NCBI GenBank assembly: GCA_910589145.1
Contig: CAJUSD010000006.1
Span: forward strand, 1-64,000
Origin: an uncultured Oscillospiraceae bacterium
GTDB taxonomy: Bacteria > Bacillota > Clostridia > Oscillospirales > Ruminococcaceae
Length of the DNA: 64,000 bases
Reading direction: 5' to 3'
Shown: positions 43,295 to 51,829 of the stretch, piece after piece
How positions within the stretch are numbered: position 1 is the stretch's first letter
How the letters are laid out: each line of letters opens with the position of its first letter
Position numbers and translations under genes: made by a program
Notes under the pieces: model-generated
What the model saw: only the letters and a program-made list of their open reading frames with translations
Database searches by the model: none
Told to the model about the DNA's origin: nothing

Positions 43295-44701
43295 ATGTCA
43301 ACCTATATTGCAATTGACCTCAAAAGCTTTTATGCCTCTGTAGAATGTGTTGAGCGGGGCCTGGACCCGCTTACTACAAACCTAGTTGTTGCCGATGAAA
43401 ACCGCACAGATAAAACCATCTGTTTGGCAGTTTCACCATCCCTAAAGGCATATGGAATTCCAGGCCGGGCAAGACTATTTGAAGTAAAGCAAACTTTGAA
43501 CCGGGTCAAGCAGTCTACTGGACAGAAGATAGATTTTCTAATCGCTCCGCCCAGAATGCAGCATTATATAGAAGTCTCATCAAAAATATACAGCGTATAT
43601 CTTAAATACATCAGTGCAGACGATATTCATGTATATAGTATTGATGAAGTATTTATGGATATAACACATTATCATTCCACCTATTACAATCCAGACGGAA
43701 GCACAATGACGCCCCGGCAGCTAACTGAAACCATAATAAAAGATGTATTAAAGCAAACAGGAATCACAGCAACCGCCGGAATTGGTACAAACTTATATCT
43801 GGCGAAAATTGCGATGGACATGGTTGCAAAACACAGCGAACCAAATGCAGACGGGGTTCGGATTGCCGAATTGGATGAAATACGCTATCGAAAATTGCTA
43901 TGGCCCCATCGGCCCCTTACTTCTTTTTGGAGGATAGGAGAAGGCATAGCAAAGCGTCTGGAGGCCAACGGAATGTATACGATGGGGGATATAGCGCGAA
44001 CCTCGATTTACAATGAAAAGCTTTTGTTCTGGCTGTTTGGTGTAGATGCGGAGCTTTTAATAGACCACGCCTGGGGCATTGAGCCCTGTACCATGGAGGA
44101 TATTAAACAATATAAACCAAGTTCCAATTCCATTGGCTCCGGGCAGGTAATGGCGCAGCCTTATTCTAAGGAAAAGGGCCGGATGATTATTCGAGAAATG
44201 GCGGATTCTCTTACTTTGGAACTGGTAGAAAAGGAATTGGTAACAAATCAGGCAGTTTTGCATATCAGTTACAATAGAAATTCCGAAATAGATGGAGAAC
44301 CGGTTAAATTAGACCGTTATGGACGAAAAGTCCCTAAATCTGCCCATGGAAGTATAAAATTAGAGAGCTATACTTCGTCCACAGAGGAAATCACAGAAGC
44401 AGTTTTAAAGCTTTACGATGAAATTGTCAATCCACGGCATCTGCTCCGCCGTTTTAACATGACTCTGTGCAATGTGATACCAGAAGCTGAGGCAGTTTCT
44501 TATGTCCAGTTCAGCCTTTTTTCAGATCCTGCCGAAGCAGAGCAGAAGCAGAAAAAACGAGAACAGGAAAAAAGGATCCAACAGGCTATGTTGGTTATAA
44601 AAGAAAAGTATGGAAAAAATGCCATTCTCAAAGGAATCAGCTTGGAAGAAGGTGCAACTGCCAAAGAACGGAACCAGCAAATCGGCGGGCACCGGGCCTG
44701 A
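43295..44701 (+). CDS. Y-family DNA polymerase (UmuC/DinB-like)
   Basis: The 468-residue protein is a translesion polymerase of the Gram-positive UmuC-like group. The first catalytic Asp is in YIAIDLKSFYASVECVERG, the second acidic pair in YSIDEVFMDITHY; the fingers and palm (about 1-240) are followed by the thumb HhH (GEGIAKRLEANGMYTMGDIA) and little-finger domain (about 250-370). The C-terminal part is Lys/Glu/Gln-rich. It copies across damaged bases. GAGGGGGGAC precedes the ATG. A YolD-like gene follows after 14 bases, the standard partner arrangement in Firmicutes. Confidence 0.93.
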   Translation: MSTYIAIDLKSFYASVECVERGLDPLTTNLVVADENRTDKTICLAVSPSLKAYGIPGRARLFEVKQTLNRVKQSTGQKIDFLIAPPRMQHYIEVSSKIYSVYLKYISADDIHVYSIDEVFMDITHYHSTYYNPDGSTMTPRQLTETIIKDVLKQTGITATAGIGTNLYLAKIAMDMVAKHSEPNADGVRIAELDEIRYRKLLWPHRPLTSFWRIGEGIAKRLEANGMYTMGDIARTSIYNEKLLFWLFGVDAELLIDHAWGIEPCTMEDIKQYKPSSNSIGSGQVMAQPYSKEKGRMIIREMADSLTLELVEKELVTNQAVLHISYNRNSEIDGEPVKLDRYGRKVPKSAHGSIKLESYTSSTEEITEAVLKLYDEIVNPRHLLRRFNMTLCNVIPEAEAVSYVQFSLFSDPAEAEQKQKKREQEKRIQQAMLVIKEKYGKNAILKGISLEEGATAKERNQQIGGHRA

Positions 44702-44715
44702 AAGGAGAGAATTAG

Positions 44716-45144
44716 ATGAATCTTAACAGCAGCCTATATGACGATATCATAAACCTGCCGCGCCCTGAATCCAATCGTCCGCATATGTCCAAAGCGGATC
44801 GGGCGAAAATTTTCTCTCCTTTCTCTGCTCTAAAAGGATATAACCAGTCCATTCAGAATATGGAAAAAGTTCGTATCGATAAGCCGGAACGCTTTGAGGA
44901 ACAGAAGGAGATTCTGAATCGAAAACTCAATCTTTTGGAAAGAGGGGAAATTGTTACAGTCTCTTATTTCCATTCTGATTCAGGGCCCAATGGTTCCGGC
45001 GGGACTGGTCAGGGAATTTTTCAAACTGTTACTGGAACTGTCTGGAAAATTGATCCAGTTTTCCAATTTCTTAAAATAAATAATTTGGCAATTCCGTTTG
45101 ATGATATTTGGGATATTATTGGAGAATGCATTTCTGATCTATGA
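44716..45144 (+). CDS. YolD-like protein, partner of the Y-family polymerase
   Basis: The 142-residue protein has MSKADRAKIFSPFSALKGY, the usual YolD-type start in this polymerase pair, then a small beta domain (VTVSYFHSD, GTVWKIDPVFQFLKI, IPFDDIWDI). YolD/UmuD-like Gram-positive proteins accompany UmuC and are thought to modulate it. It lies 14 bases downstream of the polymerase gene with AAAGGAGAG before its ATG. A Gly-rich loop (SGPNGSGGTGQG) is in the middle. Confidence 0.85.
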   Translation: MNLNSSLYDDIINLPRPESNRPHMSKADRAKIFSPFSALKGYNQSIQNMEKVRIDKPERFEEQKEILNRKLNLLERGEIVTVSYFHSDSGPNGSGGTGQGIFQTVTGTVWKIDPVFQFLKINNLAIPFDDIWDIIGECISDL

Positions 45145-45159
45145 AAAGTTCAATGCATT

Positions 45160-45654
45160 TTACAGATTGCCTGCGGCAATTTTCCGAATCGTTTCTTCAG
45201 TAAACCTGTGTACTGTCCATTCATCCATGGTTACTGCACCCATCTTACGGTAAAACTGGCGGGACGGTTCGTTCCAATCCAGACAAGTCCATTCCATCCT
45301 TCCACAGCCCTCCTCCAGCGCTATATTTGCCAGCCTTTGGAATATGATGGTTCCATAACCCTTTTTACGGTGTTCCGGCTGGATATAGATGTCTTCCAGG
45401 TACAATCCGGGACGGCCTACAAACGTTGAAAAATTATAAAAGTACAGTGCAAATCCAATTGCCTTTCCATCCTCTTCTGCAATCAGCGCATGGGCAATTT
45501 TTTGTACAAATAGGGATTGATAAAGCGTTTTTTCATCAGCTTGTACTTCATCGGTCATTTTTTCATATTCAGCAAGCTGGCGGATAAATGATAATACCAG
45601 AGATGTATCCTCTGGTTCGGCTTTCCTTAAAACAAATTTTGGTATGGTTTTCAA
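45160..45654 (-). CDS. GNAT family N-acetyltransferase (diamine type)
   Basis: A 164-residue GNAT enzyme like diamine/thialysine acetyltransferases: FVLRKAEPEDTSLVLSFIRQ, YLEDIYIQPEHRKKGYGTII (acetyl-CoA motif A, here R/Q-x2-G-x-G/A as RKKGYG) and WTCLDWNEPSRQFYRKMGA. It should acetylate a polyamine-like or amino-acid amine in the cytoplasm. The start is a TTG; AAAGGA is only one base away, which is unusually tight, and no better codon is seen. It converges with the YolD gene. Confidence 0.9.
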   Translation of the reverse strand: MKTIPKFVLRKAEPEDTSLVLSFIRQLAEYEKMTDEVQADEKTLYQSLFVQKIAHALIAEEDGKAIGFALYFYNFSTFVGRPGLYLEDIYIQPEHRKKGYGTIIFQRLANIALEEGCGRMEWTCLDWNEPSRQFYRKMGAVTMDEWTVHRFTEETIRKIAAGNL

Positions 45655-45676
45655 GTCCTTTCATTTAGGTTTTGGT

Positions 45677-46408
45677 TTATGCCTGTATATTGGCTTCCAG
45701 GAAAATGGGAATCTTATGGCTGACAGCCATACTGTCAGGTTCTACTTTGCAGCACATCGCCAAAAATTCCACTCCCTCCTTTTGGGCCTGCTGCATTGCC
45801 TGCCCAAAAGAGGGATGCGTTTTCCAATTAGGTGCAAAAAATTTTGCATCCTTCATCTGAACCACAAAGAGCACCCCACAGCAAAATCCCTGGAGAGAAG
45901 CCCTTTTCAGCCCGTTCAAATGTTTCACGCCCCGTTCCGTTAGCGCGTCCGGGAAAAATACCGCCCCATCCTGTTCTAACGTTACGCCTTTTACCTCGAT
46001 AAAAAAATCCCGCCCGTTTTCCCTGCCGGATAAATCAAAACGGGAATCTTCAAAAACAGTTTCCCGTTTCACGCTTTGGGGGGCCTTTCCCGCAGGAAGA
46101 AAGGAAAATGGAAGCGCCCCGTTTAACAAAGCCTCATATGCCGCTGCATTAGGGGCTTGGGAATCCATATTAATTAACAGGGCGCCGTCTGGAGACGGCT
46201 TTTCAACTGCAATAAGCGACCAGCAGGTTTTCCGGGCAGGCGAACTGCTGTATTCCAGCCAGACTGTATAGCCGGGAACAAGAAGCTCCCTGCACCGCCC
46301 GGTATTTTTTACATGGGCAGTAATTTCTTTTCCGTCCAGTAAACATTCCGCTATAAACCGGTTTGGGCGGCAAAGGAAAACAGCTTTTTTTGTCAGATTA
46401 TATTTCAT
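45677..46408 (-). CDS. sfsA: SfsA-type nuclease (sugar fermentation stimulation protein homologue)
   Basis: The 243-residue protein has the SfsA layout: an OB-like start (RPNRFIAECLLDGKEITAHV, NTGRCRELLVPG) and the nuclease-like core (ENGRDFFIEVKGVTLEQDG, PDALTERGVKHLNGL). The E-x-K in FIEVKGV is the restriction-type active site. The family name comes from maltose use in E. coli; nuclease activity has been proposed. The TTGGAG site precedes the ATG. The GNAT gene follows 22 bases downstream on the same strand. Confidence 0.93.
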   Translation of the reverse strand: MKYNLTKKAVFLCRPNRFIAECLLDGKEITAHVKNTGRCRELLVPGYTVWLEYSSSPARKTCWSLIAVEKPSPDGALLINMDSQAPNAAAYEALLNGALPFSFLPAGKAPQSVKRETVFEDSRFDLSGRENGRDFFIEVKGVTLEQDGAVFFPDALTERGVKHLNGLKRASLQGFCCGVLFVVQMKDAKFFAPNWKTHPSFGQAMQQAQKEGVEFLAMCCKVEPDSMAVSHKIPIFLEANIQA

Positions 46409-46430
46409 AAGCGCTCCAAAAGGATTCCCA

Positions 46431-46460
46431 TTGCAGAATACTATGGAAATCGTATATAAT
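46431..46460 (+). promoter_or_regulatory. Sigma-A type promoter for ybaK
   Basis: TTGCAG at 46431-46436 and TATAAT at 46455-46460, spaced 18 bases, with the ybaK start about 120 bases downstream. Confidence 0.5.
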
Positions 46461-46579
46461 AGTCGGGAGGTACAAGATCGGGGAGTTACCCCGTTTGACC
46501 TTTTCTCAAGATATCATACACTATTTTTCATAATTGTACAAGCATATCTCTTGCTTTAGGGCAGAAAGGAAGCGTATAT

Positions 46580-47077
46580 ATGTCACATCATGCGGAAACA
46601 AAAACAAATGCAGTACGGATTGTAGAAAAAAGCCATATTCCCTTTACCGTGCAAACATATGGCCATTCCGACGGGCTGATAGACGGGGTTTCGGTTGCGT
46701 CGAAGCTGGGGCAGAATCCAGAATGTGTCTTTAAAACCCTGGTGACAAGAGGGGCAAGCAAAACGATTTATGTATTTGTCATACCAGTAGAAAAAGAGCT
46801 GGTTTTAAAACAGGCTGCTAAAGCAGTAGGCGAAAAATCCATTGAAATGATTAAGGTCAGTGAAATCAACCCTTTAACCGGTTATATCCGCGGCGGATGT
46901 TCTCCCATAGGCATGAAGAAACGATATGCCACTATTTTGGACAGCAGCGCGCAGAATCAGGAGAGGATTTATGTAAGCGCCGGAAAAATTGGGATGCAGC
47001 TTGGAATTTCCCCAAACGATCTTTTAGCTCTGACAAAGGCTGCTTTTGCTCCTGTTGCAGGTGAGCCAGTAGATTAA
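46580..47077 (+). CDS. ybaK: Cys-tRNA(Pro)/Cys-tRNA(Cys) deacylase YbaK
   Basis: The 165-residue protein is a stand-alone YbaK/ProX editing domain: VFKTLVTRGASKTIYVFVIP with the conserved Lys, GEKSIEMIKVSEINPLTGY and GGCSPIGMKKRYATILD. It hydrolyses cysteine wrongly attached to tRNA(Pro). GAAAGGAAG precedes the ATG. It converges on the spoVB-type gene, and the two stop codons overlap by 4 bases. Confidence 0.95.
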   Translation: MSHHAETKTNAVRIVEKSHIPFTVQTYGHSDGLIDGVSVASKLGQNPECVFKTLVTRGASKTIYVFVIPVEKELVLKQAAKAVGEKSIEMIKVSEINPLTGYIRGGCSPIGMKKRYATILDSSAQNQERIYVSAGKIGMQLGISPNDLLALTKAAFAPVAGEPVD

Positions 47078-48642
47078 TCCGCTAATTCGGGCTTTCTTCG
47101 GGATAACTTTGCCCGCAGCGGCTCTACAAATTCCCGAATACTGACTGCTCCCTGAAGCAGCAGGCAAATCCCGTAAATAATCCCACATAAACCACATTCC
47201 AGCACCAAAAGCACTGCTGGAGAAGTTCCCGCTGCAAGATATGCTTTAGACAGATACTGTACGGTAAAGCCTCCAATGGCAGCAGAAAGAATCGGTTTTC
47301 CCAGCCATTCCCATAATGGGATTTGTATTCCGGTTACATGGAGAAGCCGTATAATGCACATTAGCGAAGTAAACAAATTGCTGATATACATTGTCAAAAG
47401 GAACCCGTTCATTCCCATACGCGGGAGCAGAAGCATTACAAGAAACAGCCGTCCAACTGCATCAATCATATTATATTTCATTACGCTCATTTGCTGGTCA
47501 AGGGCTGTCAACATACCATCTACAATGCTTTCCAGGTACATAAAAGGCACCAGCGGCGCAAGGATACGGACCATAGAACCAACGGCGTTTTCCTTATAAA
47601 GAGTGCTTCCAATCTCCTTGGAAAAAAACAGGAACAGGGCCGCTACATAAAATGAAAACAACAGGGCGTAACGAAGAACCTGACGGGTTAATTCATTTGC
47701 AGCGCCGTTTTGCTGTGCGCTCTGGCGCGAACGCGGGGTAGATGCTAATTCTGACACCAGCAGAGAGGAAATGGACGAGATAAACGATGATGGGAAAAAT
47801 AATACCGGCAGCGCCATCCCTTTCAACATGCCATACTGCGCCAGGGATTGCTGGGTAGAAATCCCATATTTCCCAAGCCCTTTTGGAATCATTGCATTTT
47901 CCATTGTAGACAGCACCGAACGGAAACAGGTTCGTATTGTTACAGGCATTCCAATATACAATAATTCCCGAAAAGTCCCATTTTCACGGGTACGGGGGCG
48001 GGATTTTGTTTTGGTTCTGCTCACAATCAGAAGGAACAGGCAAGAGGTTCCCTCCGATATTGTTGTTCCTATTACAATCGCTCCACAACCCCAGACTAAT
48101 CCTAATGGTACCAGCAACGGTATTAGCCCAATTGTCACCGCCATTCGGACAACCTGCTCTAAAATTTGCGCTGCGGCTGTACGGAGAACCTTTTCCCTTG
48201 CGGTCAGATAACCCCGGAAACAGGCCGCTGCTGCAATAAACGGCAGGCTTGGGGCCAGGATTCGTAAAGGCAGGCCAGCCCGGATATCGCCTAATAGTTT
48301 CTCTGCAATAATATCAGAGGTGAAAATTAACAGGAACATTACTGACAGGCTTGTAATAAGTGAAAATATTAATGATGTTCTCATTACATCATAGGCGCTC
48401 TTTCCATATTCAGGAGGCCGCTCTGCTGCCATTCGTGTGACTGCAACTCCGATTCCGCCGGAGGATAAATGGATAGCCAGGAAATACACCGAACTGATTA
48501 GCTGGTATAATCCCATCCCTTCTGCCCCAATTTGGTTTGATAAGTATATACGAAAAAACATCCCCGCTGCCCGGAGAAGTAAAGACGCTCCTGTGAGGAT
48601 GAGAGCGTTTAGGACTAAATTCTTTTTATTCAATCGCTTCAC
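47074..48642 (-). CDS. spoVB: Stage V sporulation protein B-type lipid flippase
   Basis: A 522-residue polytopic MOP-superfamily protein with about 14 membrane segments. The start MKRLNKKNLVLNALILTGAS and GAEGMGLYQLISSVYFLAIH are characteristic of SpoVB/YkvU-type flippases, distant relatives of MurJ. In Bacillus SpoVB is needed for spore cortex peptidoglycan, probably by moving lipid-linked precursor. The start is a GTG with a GGAACGGA site close by. Other family members act in vegetative wall export, so the sporulation role is inference. Confidence 0.9.
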   Translation of the reverse strand: MKRLNKKNLVLNALILTGASLLLRAAGMFFRIYLSNQIGAEGMGLYQLISSVYFLAIHLSSGGIGVAVTRMAAERPPEYGKSAYDVMRTSLIFSLITSLSVMFLLIFTSDIIAEKLLGDIRAGLPLRILAPSLPFIAAAACFRGYLTAREKVLRTAAAQILEQVVRMAVTIGLIPLLVPLGLVWGCGAIVIGTTISEGTSCLFLLIVSRTKTKSRPRTRENGTFRELLYIGMPVTIRTCFRSVLSTMENAMIPKGLGKYGISTQQSLAQYGMLKGMALPVLFFPSSFISSISSLLVSELASTPRSRQSAQQNGAANELTRQVLRYALLFSFYVAALFLFFSKEIGSTLYKENAVGSMVRILAPLVPFMYLESIVDGMLTALDQQMSVMKYNMIDAVGRLFLVMLLLPRMGMNGFLLTMYISNLFTSLMCIIRLLHVTGIQIPLWEWLGKPILSAAIGGFTVQYLSKAYLAAGTSPAVLLVLECGLCGIIYGICLLLQGAVSIREFVEPLRAKLSRRKPELAD

Positions 48643-48750
48643 TTCCGTTCCTATGTTGTCCTAGAGGGCTGTTTTAGTATATGCAGCCTTAAATCGGTTT
48701 TTGCCATAAGTCTGGAAAAAGCTAATATGCGGGCATGGCCTTCGACAAAT

Positions 48751-48838
48751 ACAGCCTGGGGCGGATGAAAAAGGGTTTGGGCTCAGAAAAACGCTCTGGC
48801 TGCCAGTTAAGCAGAGATGAACTGGCAGCTCTGTTTAG
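48751..48838 (+). repeat. Short dispersed repeat, subtype E, with hairpin
   Basis: ACAGCCTGGGGCGGATGAAA and AAGGGTTTGGG (48751-48781) match 31670-31700 inverted. After it comes a 9-bp hairpin, CTGCCAGTT/AACTGGCAG, near 48811-48838. It occupies the gap 48643-49014, in which I see no gene; TTTTCCGTCGAA-ACACATT (about 48942) also recurs near 31714. Confidence 0.45.
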
Positions 48839-49014
48839 CTCACCCGTCAGAATTTGACAAACCTGAAATTTTTCCTCAAATCAGAGAACAGCCATCGGTT
48901 GCTGAGATGGCACTTATAAACAGAGAACCCTAAAATTAAGAGTTTTTCCGTCGAATACACATTACTTAACAAGAAATGAACGTCTTTTTTGGGTGGCCTG
49001 CCATAAAGAAGATG

Positions 49015-49055
49015 ACACCCACTGAGAAACAGTTGCTTTTCAGTGGGTGTTATTT
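49015..49055 (+). terminator. Orphan terminator hairpin upstream of the Imm26-like gene
   Basis: ACACCCACTGA (49015-49025) pairs with TCAGTGGGTGT (49040-49050), followed by TATTTTAT. No gene ends just before it on the plus strand, so it may be left from an inserted segment. Confidence 0.55.
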
Positions 49056-49097
49056 TATAATGATTTTATAGACAAATTGGTTGCTGGAGGGAGCGAT

Positions 49098-49577
49098 ATG
49101 ATAAAGATTTGGGGCTGGGAGAAAAAACCTCGCACCATGCTGCGTTATCTCAAGATCGGAGACATTTTCTGCTTCCAGTACGATGAACACACCTACCGCT
49201 TCGGACGAATTATGGCGCACGTGATATTCCATATTGTGGAGATATTTGACTATGCCTCGGATCAGCCGGTCATCACCGAGGAGGATATTCTCAGTGCGGA
49301 CCAACTCCTGGTGACCCCGCTGGACACCTACAGCCTTTTCGACCGAAAGAGCGAGGGGGAGTGGCGGATTATCGGCCGTCAAGAGGACTACGTTCCAGAG
49401 AATGCAGAAGACATCTGGTTCTCCTGGGGAATTGCCTCTGGATGCCGGAAGTCCAATCCACTGAACCAGACGGTGTTCATCAGTGAGGAAGAATGGGAAG
49501 CCCTGCCTTCCCTCTCTCCCGGCGGGGATTATGATGTTAAGAAGGAAATTGCGGAGAAGTTTAAGGGAATTGGATAG
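49098..49577 (+). CDS. Imm26-like immunity protein
   Basis: The 159-residue protein resembles immunity protein 26 of polymorphic toxin systems: a start like LKIGDIFCFQYDEHTYRFGR, then HVIFHIVEIFDY and the aromatic WRIIGRQEDYVP. Such proteins neutralise a cognate toxin in the cytoplasm. The ATG at 49098 has GGAGGGAG upstream. No toxin gene is beside it. Codons ending in G or C (GAC, TAC, CTG, ATC, GAG) are clearly more common than in the neighbours, which suggests recent transfer. The family assignment is by pattern and moderately sure. Confidence 0.6.
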   Translation: MIKIWGWEKKPRTMLRYLKIGDIFCFQYDEHTYRFGRIMAHVIFHIVEIFDYASDQPVITEEDILSADQLLVTPLDTYSLFDRKSEGEWRIIGRQEDYVPENAEDIWFSWGIASGCRKSNPLNQTVFISEEEWEALPSLSPGGDYDVKKEIAEKFKGIG

Positions 49578-49675
49578 CATAGACAGATTTCAACTTACCG
49601 CCCTCTCCCATGGACACTTTCCCTGAAGGTGTTATAGTGGGTTATACAGTATGAAAAGAGCAAGGCAAACCGTTA

Positions 49676-50047
49676 CAGGGAAATCAATTTTGTGGAGATG
49701 TTGAGGTTGATATTGAAAAACACCCCACCGGGGTGTTTTTCAGGGAAGGCAGAGAAAATGGCAGGCTTCTTCTTTCTTTTTCTATCGCAAAAAACAAGGA
49801 AAGAAAAATGCTCTTTGCAAAAGGAGTTTCGCGTCTTGCGGGTTCAGTTCAGCAAAGCTACGTTCAGCAAAGCTGAACTGGCGGCCGGTGGCTCTGAGCA
49901 GCTCCGCTGCTCAACCCTGGACCCCTGCCGCTTTTGAGAAAGCGGCCAAAGCTTTTAATACGGGTTTGATTTATGGCTGTTTTGGCTTTGTGCCCGCACC
50001 GGGGGTTCTGTTTCTTTTTTGCAATGATTCTGAAATTTGATTTCTGT
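49676..50047 (+). repeat. Dispersed intergenic repeat, subtype A, copy 2
   Basis: 372 bp matching 7817-8166 in the same orientation. It keeps the ACACCCCACCGGGGTGT terminator-like stem, GGAGTTTCGCGTCTTGCGGG, GTTCAG/CTGAAC (with a short partial duplication, TACGTTCAGCAAAGC) and GAGAAAGCGGCCAAAGCTTTT. The copy-specific hairpin is TGAGCAGC/GCTGCTCA at 49895-49913. It fills most of the gap 49578-50093. Confidence 0.85.
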
Positions 50048-50093
50048 GAAGCCATTATGGCCAGCTTTACCCTTATCAGACGTTCGTTTTTAT

Positions 50094-50558
50094 TTAATCT
50101 AAATAAGAGGGAACTTTCCCTTTCCGTGGTGAAATATGAGATTGTCTTTGAGCAGAAGGCTTTTCCAAAGGAACCGCCTTTTCAGCATCTCCCTGGCTGT
50201 CTCTTTCCACCAGTTCAGCTTTTTTAGCCACTGGAGTTTTTTCAAGTTTTTTTATCAAGGATGGAGAATCTTTTCCCGCTTTTCCGATTTCCTGTTCAGA
50301 CGGATTTTCTTCCAAGGCAACCAGATAGTCTCTTAAGGGCCGAAGTGCATCCCGTTTTAGCTGGTAATATACATATTGTTTCCGTTTTTCCGATTCAATT
50401 AATCCTGAATCCTCCAATACCTCTAAATGCCGGCTGATCGTAGATTTTGTGAATGGAAAGTTTTGGGAGATGGCACTTGCATTAAGCGGGCTGTTCCTAA
50501 GAAGTTTTAAAATTTCCCGCCGGGTTGGATCAGATAAGGCATCCCATGGGTCTTTCAT
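50094..50558 (-). CDS. ArsR family transcriptional regulator (SdpR-like)
   Basis: The 154-residue protein has a winged-helix start DPWDALSDPTRREILKLLRN, FTKSTISRHLEVLEDSGLI (recognition helix) and KRKQYVYYQLKRDALRPL. No cysteine metal motif is seen, so it is nearer the SdpR type than to metal sensors. A Lys/Glu-rich C-terminal extension of about 65 residues is longer than usual and looks disordered. The ATG lies 110 bases after the start of the AEC transporter on the same strand's upstream side, so it may be co-transcribed with that gene as second unit. Confidence 0.88.
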   Translation of the reverse strand: MKDPWDALSDPTRREILKLLRNSPLNASAISQNFPFTKSTISRHLEVLEDSGLIESEKRKQYVYYQLKRDALRPLRDYLVALEENPSEQEIGKAGKDSPSLIKKLEKTPVAKKAELVERDSQGDAEKAVPLEKPSAQRQSHISPRKGKVPSYLD

Positions 50559-50668
50559 AGTTTTGGCTCACGCTCCCTTCTGTTCCATTTTGAACAATCT
50601 TTGCAAAATATAACCAAATCTTATCTGAAAGTATATCATATTTTATTACGAATTGCAAATAGAAATAG

Positions 50669-51628
50669 TTAAATAAAAGACATTGTTTTAAGCAGGAAAA
50701 TCCAGAAGGTCAAAGTAACCGAAGAAAGGAGAGTTGCCATAACTACAATACTTGAGGAAAGTTCCGCATCATTTCCCATATTTCTGGCCATGATATAGCA
50801 GGTAACTGTAGTAGGAGAACCCAGCATAACCAAAATAGCTACTAATTCACTTCCCCGGAATCCCATTAAAACCGCCAATGGAAAAAACACAGCAGGAATT
50901 GCTAAAAGTTTAATAAGTGATGCAGCTAAAGTTGGCTTCAGTTTTGCAATAGCCCTGCCGCCTTCAAAGTTAGCGCCCACCACCAATAAAGCAATAGGGG
51001 TAGCTGTTCCTGCAACATTTGCAATTGTTTTAGAAAGTATAACAGGAAGGTGAACATGAAAAAGGGAAAATGGAACCCCAAGGGCAATCCCAATAATAAT
51101 TGGATTTTTCAGGACATTAAAAAAAGCTTTCTTAATATTTTCCTTTCGATTTTCCGCTTTATTATCCTGGGAGCAAAAGGTTAAAATGATAACAGAATAA
51201 ATATTAAACAACGGAACAGCTGAAACAATCATCAGGGGAGCCATGCCGGAGTTTCCATAAATATTTTCTACAAAGGCAATTCCCAGAACAGCAGCGCTGC
51301 CCCTTGCGGCAGCCTGTGTAAAAGCGCCCACCATAGATTTATCTTTTATGAAAAGGGAAGCCAGTCCCCAAATCCCCAGAAACATAATGGTAGTAGCAGC
51401 CATGCAGAATAGTACAAAGTTTAATTGAAAACCTTCCCTGAGATTTGTTGTCGCAATGTCTCTGAATAAAAGCACTGGAAGGGCAACTTTAAAAACATAT
51501 TTATCCGCTACCGATAAAAAATTCTGATTAAAAAGTTTTATCTGCATCAGGAACCATCCCAGAACCATTACAAGGAAAACCGGCATTGTCGCGTTTAAAC
51601 TAAATAAAAAATGATCCACGTTTACCAC
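50669..51628 (-). CDS. AEC (auxin efflux carrier) family transporter
   Basis: A 319-residue membrane protein with about ten hydrophobic segments. The N-terminal half has MPVFLVMVLGWFLMQIKLFN and DKYVFKVALPVLLFRDI; the C-terminal half has LKPTLAASLIKLLAIPAVFF and VAILVMLGSPTTVTCYIMAR, all typical of AEC transporters such as malate permeases. The substrate is probably a carboxylate (family inference). The start is a GTG without a strong ribosome site. The ArsR-type gene lies downstream. Confidence 0.88.
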   Translation of the reverse strand: MVNVDHFLFSLNATMPVFLVMVLGWFLMQIKLFNQNFLSVADKYVFKVALPVLLFRDIATTNLREGFQLNFVLFCMAATTIMFLGIWGLASLFIKDKSMVGAFTQAAARGSAAVLGIAFVENIYGNSGMAPLMIVSAVPLFNIYSVIILTFCSQDNKAENRKENIKKAFFNVLKNPIIIGIALGVPFSLFHVHLPVILSKTIANVAGTATPIALLVVGANFEGGRAIAKLKPTLAASLIKLLAIPAVFFPLAVLMGFRGSELVAILVMLGSPTTVTCYIMARNMGNDAELSSSIVVMATLLSSVTLTFWIFLLKTMSFI

Positions 51629-51829
51629 CAGTCCATTTCCATTTCTGATATTTTGTCAATCTATGGGGGCTTTGAAATATTCTAACACACGAGCGGAAAT
51701 AGGACAAGGGCAAAAATTGAAGTTATATGGAAAAACCCCTTTACCTTTCCAGAATAGTATGTTATTATTTAAACGATATCTAAAGCGGGATAGGTGTTCC
51801 CGGACGCAAAATTAAAGGAGGTTTTTGAC

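Noticed and set aside
49050..49580. 176-residue minus-strand frame opposite the Imm26-like gene
   Set aside because: Shadow of the real gene; lacks a ribosome site and domain.
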